This document shows, piece by piece, positions 19,822 to 26,004 of a stretch of 26,004 bases of DNA. Below the pieces are notes generated by a model that had not been told where the DNA came from, searched no databases, and saw only the letters and a list, made by a program, of their open reading frames with translations. Positions within the stretch are counted from its first letter, which is position 1; each line of letters starts with the position of its first letter. This DNA is from Isohypsibius dastychi (Eukaryota > Tardigrada > Eutardigrada > Parachela > Isohypsibiidae), in contig JAQIWT010000248.1 in the NCBI GenBank assembly GCA_034696485.1, forward strand, positions 1-26,004, in the 5' to 3' direction. Both the position numbers and the translations under genes were made by a program.

Positions 19822-21872
19822 TCATTTCGTTAAACGCCAAGCGCGTTCCGGCAGATTCTGTAATGCCCTGATTCTTCCTCGAAAGTACGCGAACCAAAAT
19901 ATGCCGATCACAAAGCAAATAATCACTTGCACATAAAATCCATCCAAGCTCACTAAGCATTTGCCCCCGGCCGTTTCACAAGCCTGTCAAGAGCACGAGC
20001 TCATTTCAGAAATCCAGAACAACTTATTTTTTCCAAGGTCCTACCTCTCTTAGCGTTTTTCCATGACAGGCGGCGCCGGATTCTTTTCCTCCAACACAAG
20101 TTGCCCAGGTCAGGTCATCCACAACGCTCAATGCCAACGTATTCGGCCAATTTCCGCCAAGATTATAAACGGTATTCAGTAAAGTCATGTAGGTACCACC
20201 AATCATCGGATCACTTATCCGAGCAAAAAATCCCATCACAGAGACGAACATACCATATAACGCAACCTGGAGTCAGAAATTAGAACAGGTGCAAAAGGTG
20301 ACCTTTCATGATTTATAGTACCTGGTGTAGGGCGTAGCTTAATAAGACCATGGCATAATAATGCGCAGGGAACGAGCCATCGCTGAGTTGCATTTTGGGA
20401 GTAATCCACACAATTAGGGCGAATTCCAACCCCATTAACAGTCTAAAAACAAAATTCAAAATAGCAAAAATTCACGACAAAGTAATGCATCAGAAAGTTG
20501 AAGATCGAAGCAGTTAGAATAGAACTTACCGGAATGGATAGCTTTTAAGGAATGAATTCATTGGTTGAGGTCCGGCAGTATATTTGCTGATAACAAGTGG
20601 CAGAAGAATTTGCAAGGGAACCATCGGGATAGCCAGAAGAGCCAGTTGTTCCTTGTGAACACCAAATTCAATTAGCTTCAATCCTGCCACGGCTTCGGAT
20701 GCGGCGAATGCTGCCTGTCGAAAGAAACGATTGGTCAAAAAATTATCGTTCATTATGGCGAGAACGAAATACCTTCGATGTTAACAATATTAAACATAGT
20801 TTCAGAACACTGGGCAATTTCAGAATAGAAATCAGAGTGCCATATGCGGACACAATGCCTTCCGACGCATCATGGTTATCATCCCTTTCTTTTTTGAGAA
20901 TCCAGACCAAAGTCGTGCTCAGCAGAAATACGATGCCCCAGAAAAACAGATATCCTGGAAAAGGTAAGACACTGGTCATTTTCCGGATATACCAAGTAAG
21001 TACCAGTAATTTATTACCTGGAAGAGTCAGAATCCCATCCTTTTCCGGCTCACTTCTTAGATATTTGTTGCAGAAATCAGCCGATTCCAAAGCCAGGAAA
21101 AGCACATTTCCGATGAAGTATCCGGCAGTCTGTCCTACTGAATTGCATGTAGATGCATGGCCCACATTTCGCCTGAAGACACGGTTGCAGAAAACCGGAA
21201 GCAAAAAGGGAAAAAACAACATACTTTGCCAGCATTGTTAACGCCCATCCATCCTGGAATAGCAAATCATGTCAAATAAATTAAAGAACATATTTGAGAC
21301 TGACTTACAACGGCGATGTCCTGAACGGATGCGAGGAAATTGAGCATAAAGAAAACGATGGTGATGAACCAGATATTGATGGTTGCACCAGGAGATTTAT
21401 CCAGAACAGATTCCGAGGAATATGATAAAACGAGCATGAAAAGTCCAATCAAATACTGTGTAGGAACCATCCAGCTTTTCCGGCGACCAAACCGCTTGGA
21501 ATAAACGGAGTCAATAATCGGCGCCCAAAATAATTTCAAACTAAATGGCCAGAAAACCAAGCTGAAGAACGCTTGATCGTGATACGAAACGTGTCTACTA
21601 CTCAGGATCATTGGAATGCTACCGCTTAGTCCAAGGGGAATTCCTTGCAGAATATAAAGAAACAACAACAAGAGCACATTCATCCGATCACCCGCTAAGG
21701 AGGGTGAAAGGTTGGTTTCCGGTTCTTCCACCGACGCTGCAATATCTGGCGCGGATTCCGATGTTCCAACATGGTAAGGTTTTGATGGTACACGACGTTT
21801 CAGATTTTTCCGACTCAGGGCCAACAATGTCTTTTGCGCGGAAGCCTCTTCTTCCCAATCAGGCATCGACAT
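19822..21872 (-). CDS. SLC33A1: Acetyl-coenzyme A transporter 1 (SLC33A1)
   Basis: Exon model: 21309-21872, 21225-21253, 21018-21172, 20773-20954, 20530-20714, 20322-20442, 20045-20266, 19822-19983, giving 539 residues (human 549). This multi-pass ER membrane protein imports cytosolic acetyl-CoA into the ER/Golgi lumen for acetylation of glycans and proteins. About 60 hydrophilic residues precede the first membrane span (LFLYILQGIPLGLSGSIP, about 71-88). Strongly conserved blocks follow: YHDQAFFSLVFWPFSLKLFW, FGRRKSWMVPTQYLIGLFM, ASTCNSVGQTAGYF, NVLFLALESADFCNKYLR, ALLAIPMVPLQILLPLVISK, DPMIGGTYMTLLNTVYNLGG and the C-terminal LDGFYVQVIICFVIGIFWF. Exon 2 is only 29 bases and codes most of DGWALTMLAK; without it the conserved block breaks. 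Its start codon faces the plus-strand ORF at 22003, about 130 bases away. Confidence 0.96.
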
Positions 21873-22002
21873 TTTTTGTATCCATCAACTTCCGATCAGC
21901 CAGATTATTTCTTTCTTTAAACACCGCAAAACTGGCGTTTATGCGCCAAATAAATAATGGACAAAGACCAGATCCAGATAAAATCTTTTTCCAAAACTTC
22001 AG

Positions 22003-22476
22003 ATGTCCGTTTTGCAGCAAGAAAAAGAAAGCCTCGTGGCAGCAGGTGTCCAGACGAAATTGAACAATCCACCAACCGTGAACACGTCCAGATTTCCAGT
22101 TGCTCCGGTTCTTCCTTTAAAAAATTATTCTCGCACATGCAATGTCGTTGATGTACCTGCGGTGGACGGATCTTGGTTTCCCAAGACGCACAGGTACGCG
22201 AAAAAGCAGCACCCAACAATTCCGAGTTCCAACAATTTTCTCAACTTTTCGATCGAAACAGCGGCGTGTGGCCCACATTCAGACGTTTGTTATTTTGCAG
22301 GGGGTCTCCATGAAACCGCTCTGAATACGCCAACCACGAGGAAAATCGCTTCGCTTCATCCTGACTTGATTTTGGCCGCTTCGTCGATGCAAGCACATTG
22401 CGAAATGCGAATATTTCGCAGACTGAAAATGTTATTTGGTTGGTTTGGTTTGCGTAAATTAATTTCACCCGTTTAG
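22003..22476 (+). CDS. Uncharacterised 157-residue single-exon ORF
   Basis: An ATG-started frame of 157 codons lies between the divergent SLC33A1 start (130 bases to the left) and the NIP7 start (63 bases to the right). It is not a shadow of another gene, which sets it apart from most open frames of this length in the window. Composition is protein-like in its first two thirds, with motifs such as VVDVPAVDGSWFPKTHR and TAACGPHSDVC, and it ends with a basic, hydrophobic segment (RRLKMLFGWFGLRKLI). I recognise no domain, signal peptide or family. It may be a small lineage-specific gene, an upstream ORF within the NIP7 transcript, or chance. A possible GTACGC donor at the end of THR leads to a stop soon after splicing, so the unspliced reading is preferred. 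Confidence 0.35.
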   Translation: MSVLQQEKESLVAAGVQTKLNNPPTVNTSRFPVAPVLPLKNYSRTCNVVDVPAVDGSWFPKTHRYAKKQHPTIPSSNNFLNFSIETAACGPHSDVCYFAGGLHETALNTPTTRKIASLHPDLILAASSMQAHCEMRIFRRLKMLFGWFGLRKLISPV

Positions 22477-22539
22477 GAATCCAGAATTTTTCAGGATCGT
22501 TGATTTTTTAACTTCGGCGACGGAATAACCTGTGACACG

Positions 22540-23446
22540 ATGAGGCCGCTGACGGATGAGGAGACGAAGCAGGTTTTCGAGAAACTTTCAAAATAGTAAG
22601 TTCACTTTCCTTGAGAAATCTGGAAAGTCTGTCGTAGAAAAAACGTTTACAGACCTGACCTGTTTCTTATAGCATTGGATCGAACATACAGAAACTGATC
22701 GATCGGACTGATGGGACTTTTTGTTTTCGCCTTCACAACGACAGAGTTTTCTATTGCAGGTATCTTTCTTCGATTCTGAATTTCTGACTTCGGCGCCACA
22801 GCTCTTTTGTCGTTCATTTCAATCTGGGAGCCTTCAAATAATTTAGGTTTCTTTTATTCCAGTGAGTACCTCATGAAGCAAGCTGCTGTCATCAGCCGAG
22901 AAGATTTGGTCAGTTTTGGAACATGCTTTGGGAAATTCACCCGGACCGGAAAGTTTCGATTACATATTACCGCTCTTGATTTTCTGGCTCCCTACGCTAA
23001 CGTAAGATATTTGGTTGAAATGGACTTCGGGAGCCTTTAGAAGTTTTTTTTTTGCAGTACCGGGTTCTGCTAAAACCAAATGCGGAGCAACAGTTCTTGT
23101 ACGGCCATAACATTTCCGTTTCGGGCATGCACAGGATAACCGACAATACACCAAGATACGCCGGTGTTGTGGTTTATTCAATGGGAGAAGTACCTCTGGT
23201 CAGTTTACCTTACGAGTGTCTAAACATGATGGGCGATTTTGAATACACCAGAAAAGGACAACATTTTCAGATTTTTAGAAGATTTGCCACCTTCTTCCAC
23301 TCGAAAAAAAAGATGTGCTTTTTCAGGGGTTCGGAGTTGCGGCCAAGTCCAGCCAGGAGATCAGAAATACCGACCCCATAGCAATCGGCATATTCCATCA
23401 AGCTGATGCGGGAGAATATATTCGCGGAGAATCTACTTTAATCTAA
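22540..23446 (+). CDS. NIP7: 60S ribosome subunit biogenesis protein NIP7 homologue
   Basis: Exon model: 22540-22595, 22673-22759, 22863-23001, 23058-23198, 23327-23446, giving 180 residues, the same length as the human protein. It starts [19 protein letters not shown] and is conserved end to end: [43 protein letters not shown], then the C-terminal PUA domain with [35 protein letters not shown] and [21 protein letters not shown]7 is a nucleolar factor needed for pre-rRNA processing and 60S maturation; the PUA domain (about 95-170) binds RNA. Intron 3 (23002-23057) and its neighbours have clear GT-AG ends. The gene converges on EIF2S3, with 129 bases between stop codons. Confidence 0.97.
23437..23442 (-). 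terminator. Candidate polyadenylation signal of EIF2S3 inside NIP7
   Basis: The minus strand reads ATTAAA here, 134 bases beyond the EIF2S3 stop, and overlapping the last coding codons of NIP7. No AATAAA was seen on the minus strand between this site and the stop. Confidence 0.3.
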
Positions 23447-23539
23447 TAATCCAAATCCGCCCTAATTGTATTTCGTGGGGAATCGTGTGAACAGAAGCGA
23501 GATAACGCGGCGAGATTTACTTCTGATGAACAAGACGCA

Positions 23540-23575
23540 AATAAAAAGGAGTGAACACTGTTGTAAAAAAATAAA
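23540..23575 (+). terminator. Candidate polyadenylation signals of NIP7
   Basis: AATAAA occurs at 23540-23545 and at 23570-23575 on the plus strand, 94 and 124 bases after the NIP7 stop. The second touches the EIF2S3 stop codon on the other strand, so cleavage after it would fall inside the EIF2S3 coding sequence (antisense). Confidence 0.5.
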
Positions 23576-25127
23576 TCAATTCGCTGAACCAGGAGCGTTT
23601 TGTGGAACAGGCTCAATCTTAGTACCGCGACGAATTTGGCCCCAGCCAATAAGGCGCCAATGTTTTTCCACTCGCCGGCTCAAAGCAATTTTTTCTCCAA
23701 CTTCCGTACACACAGGATTCGTCAAACTAATTTTCGCCAAATCTGCCTTCACAGCCAACACGCGACCTCCAGTGGAAAGCGATCCAATATTCACCATCAA
23801 AATTTCGTTCTTGGACAGCTTCTGTACCTTTGCTCCTTTTTTGTCACCTTCAGTTCTGACACCCAACAGACGCCGAAGCAAAAAGTATGACATCTCCATT
23901 TCCGTATATATTTCCGGAAGCGCTCCGATTGATCCCAAAACTTGTCCAACCATGCGATCAGCGCGGCATAAAGTTGGGTCGATCCTGGTGCCCACTCCGA
24001 TCAAACCTCCCGGAACGGCATACTGCAAATCATTCTGTTCGGCCAAGAGGGAAACAACTCGAGAATATATCGGGCGACAAGTCAACCGTCCATCAGAATC
24101 TTTCGAAACAATGCCGGGACGAACTTCGATTTCCTGACCGACGCGAAGAACGCCACGGAGAATACTGCCTCCTGCCACTCCGCCTTTCAATTCCTCTACT
24201 TCACATCCGGGTTTGTTGACATCGAAAGATCGGATGACGATGAGTCGGGCATTAGCGGTGAAATCACGAACTGGGATGGGAATCTTCTTTACGATCATTT
24301 CGCACAAAACTTCGATGTTGTACTTCAGCTGTGCAGAGATTGGAATAACTGGGGCTCCTTCCGCAACAGTTCCTTGGACGAACTTCTCAATTTGTTCATG
24401 TTGCTCTTTGGCTTGGGACTCTTTGACGATGTCGATCTTGTTCTGAAGAATGATAATATGCTTCAGTTTCATAATTTCAATGGCAGCCAAATGTTCTGAA
24501 GTCTGAGGCTGTGGACACGATTCATTCCCGGCTATCAACAACAAAGCAGCATCCATGACAGCTGCTCCGTTCAACATTGTCGCCATCAGAATGTCGTGGC
24601 CTGGGCAATCGACGAAAGAAACATGGCGCTCGAGTCGAAATTTCCCGTTGCAGCCCGGTCGTTCGCAAGGAAATACATCGTCTTTCATGGAACCGGCGGA
24701 CCGGTAACAGCCTGGTCTCGGACATTCGGCATTATCACACTTGTAAATCTGCAACAGGCAAACATTGTGAAATCACAAAAATAAGTAGGCAGACCATCGA
24801 GAACCCACAACTTCCGGAAGGCTGGTTCGTTATCTCTGTGCTGAATCTGGAAAGCCATTTCGACTAAAACAACAATACCTTTGCGTTCGCGTAACCCAGC
24901 TTGATGGTAATATTTCTTTCCAGCTCATTCTTGAATCGGACGGTTTGAACTCCTGAAATTGCTTTGACCACAGTAGATTTTCCATGAGCCACATGTCCAA
25001 TGGTTCCAATATTCAACGTGGCTTGACGACTGATTACCTCCGGCGTGAGCGGCGTGAGACGAGAAACGTCAAGCTTTGAGAGATCTTGAAATGCAAGTCT
25101 ATCGTTAACAACAGCAATTCCCTCCAT
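23576..25127 (-). CDS. EIF2S3: Eukaryotic translation initiation factor 2 subunit gamma
   Basis: Two exons, 24879-25127 and 23576-24748, join in frame to 473 residues (human 472). This is the GTPase subunit of eIF2, which carries initiator Met-tRNA to the 40S ribosome. G motifs are complete: G1 GHVAHGKST (44-52), switch 1 [13 protein letters not shown]3 DCPGH (130-134), G4 NKID (186-189) and G5 SAQLKYN (221-227). A cysteine-rich knuckle with Cys 87, 92, 97, 111 and 116 is kept, as in yeast. Domains II and III follow, including [23 protein letters not shown] and the end [13 protein letters not shown]. The start was set at the ATG of MEGIAVVND because the family begins here and the frame further upstream (to 25199) has no ATG and no similarity. 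The single intron lies right after switch 1. Confidence 0.97.
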
Positions 25128-25795
25128 GTTTTTAGGAAATGTTTCGGATAGCTGATGAAATTGCGAAGATAAGCGAAATTGTCCAACAAAACCGGGCACA
25201 ACCGTACAAATTCAATAAACAGCAGTGAGGAGTGCAGATAGCCGACGAGGTACAGGGAATTATATGGATGTGGCCATTGGCTTGTTTCACCGAAATTGGC
25301 AGAAAATCAAGAAAGTTGAACGAGTTCTGTTTCGCTTAAAACCGTATGTATATAAAATACGAGTACATTCAGAAGGAAAGGTCATATTTTTTTATGAAGG
25401 AAGGAAAGACGTAGTTGTGGCTAAGGCTAAATGAAATCCCCAAACTCTACGTATTGAGATTGACCCGATAACCCAACTAAATCTAATGCATTTAATCCCT
25501 GTATAGGAGGGGAAAAAGCTATCTATTCGCACCCGTTTTCGGTTCGGTAAGTTTCATTCCTTGAAAATTTGCTCATGCTTGCTGTTTTTTGGGATGTTGA
25601 TCGCGCTTAAGATTTGATCGTTTACAGTTCTACTTGTGCTTTATATTATCGGCTGATTTATATGAATGAATTGTAATTGGATGTTGTAGTGCTGGAACAT
25701 CGCCCCGGATTTTGGACAAGAGGTATGTTTTTCTGCACCCTTTTTGCACTTTGCAGAGTAGCAGCTTTCGTGGCAGCCCACATTCTTCCCAGTCG
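25128..25795. other. Divergent upstream region between EIF2S3 and the last gene
   Basis: This region lies between the EIF2S3 start and the next plus-strand coding candidate, so it should hold promoter and 5' UTR for both. A GTAAGT donor at 25547 and a TTTACAG acceptor ending at 25627 could bound a non-coding first intron of the plus-strand gene. A 56-residue ATG frame at 25264-25434 (containing KPYVYKIRVHSEGKVIFFY) looks protein-like but has no support. Confidence 0.4.
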
Positions 25796-26004
25796 ATGTT
25801 GCCGTTCTCTCTACCGTTTATGTCGATGCCTGAAGTTTCTTCAGAGGAAACAATGCAGGTGTGTGCCTATGTATGCTGGCGCTGACGGAATGTTCCTCCC
25901 TTGAGCTCAGATTGCCAGGAAAACAACGATGTTCTGGGACTATACCCCGGGCTAAATATCACACCCCTGATAACATATTCGGAATCAGCGTGCTTTTCTG
26001 ATCC
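25796..26004 (+). CDS. Start of an unrecognised gene, running off the window
   Basis: Two exon pieces read in one frame: 25796-25858 (within an acceptor-bounded exon beginning 25757) and 25919 to the window end. They are joined by a 60-base intron that matches the intron size of the other genes. The reading is Ser/Pro-rich at first (in frame before the ATG: SSSFRGSPHSSQ; then MLPFSLPFMSMPEVSSEETM) and continues ENNDVLGLYPGLNITPL, open to the end. An in-frame exon at 25690-25722 could precede it, but that requires a 34-base intron, shorter than any other here, so the true start may differ. The other acceptor at 25910 leads to an immediate stop. I do not recognise the family. Confidence 0.35.

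Noticed and set aside
25128..25199. N-terminal extension of EIF2S3
   Set aside because: The frame is open but has no ATG, and the family starts at about the MEGIAVVND methionine.
25264..25434. 56-residue plus-strand ATG frame upstream of EIF2S3
   Set aside because: Too short to judge, no known domain, and it lies in the expected promoter and leader region of two divergent genes.

Overview
The window is animal genomic DNA with conventional GT-AG introns. It carries seven well-supported protein-coding genes, one plausible extra ORF and the 5' part of a further gene. Almost every intron is only about 51-62 bases long and genes lie a few hundred bases apart or less, so this is a compact invertebrate genome. 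A peritrophin-type chitin-binding protein points to an ecdysozoan. Together with the intron size this would fit a tardigrade, but the species is an inference I cannot prove from the sequence. All exon models below were built by hand from splice sites and reading-frame continuity; no transcript data were available.

Layout. (1) 218-3175, + strand: a secreted protein with one chitin-binding type-2 domain followed by a disordered Q/N/P/S-rich tail of about 735 residues. (2) 3848-5640, +: a forkhead transcription factor closest to FOXL2. (3) 5823-9703, -: COPB2, the beta' subunit of COPI coatomer, in 19 coding exons, convergent with the forkhead gene. (4) 10083-12532, +: a divergent PIAS-type SUMO E3 ligase (PINIT plus SP-RING), head-to-head with COPB2. 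(5) 12755-18081, -: a secreted or surface protein with an LDLa-like domain, an EGF domain and three copies of a two-part repeat resembling the Ig/cadherin-like repeats of bacterial giant adhesins. (6) 19822-21872, -: SLC33A1, the ER acetyl-CoA transporter. (7) 22003-22476, +: an uncharacterised 157-residue ORF. (8) 22540-23446, +: NIP7, a ribosome biogenesis factor. (9) 23576-25127, -: EIF2S3, translation initiation factor 2 gamma. (10) about 25796 to the window end, +: the 5' part of an unrecognised gene.

The genes do not form one pathway. COPB2, SLC33A1, NIP7 and EIF2S3 are housekeeping genes of secretion and translation; the chitin-binding protein and the repeat protein look lineage-specific and extracellular. 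Neighbours are often paired head-to-head (COPB2/PIAS, SLC33A1/22003 ORF, EIF2S3/last gene) or tail-to-tail (FOXL2-like/COPB2, PIAS/repeat protein, NIP7/EIF2S3), and at two tail-to-tail pairs the predicted polyadenylation signals imply overlapping transcript ends.

The most unusual item is the repeat protein at 12755-18081. Its repeats alternate A-B-A-B-A-B. Each B unit has a D-x-D-G-S-E type motif and a Cys near each end. Each A-B pair is enclosed by phase-1 introns. Retention of its last intron would replace a hydrophobic C-terminus with a hydrophilic one.
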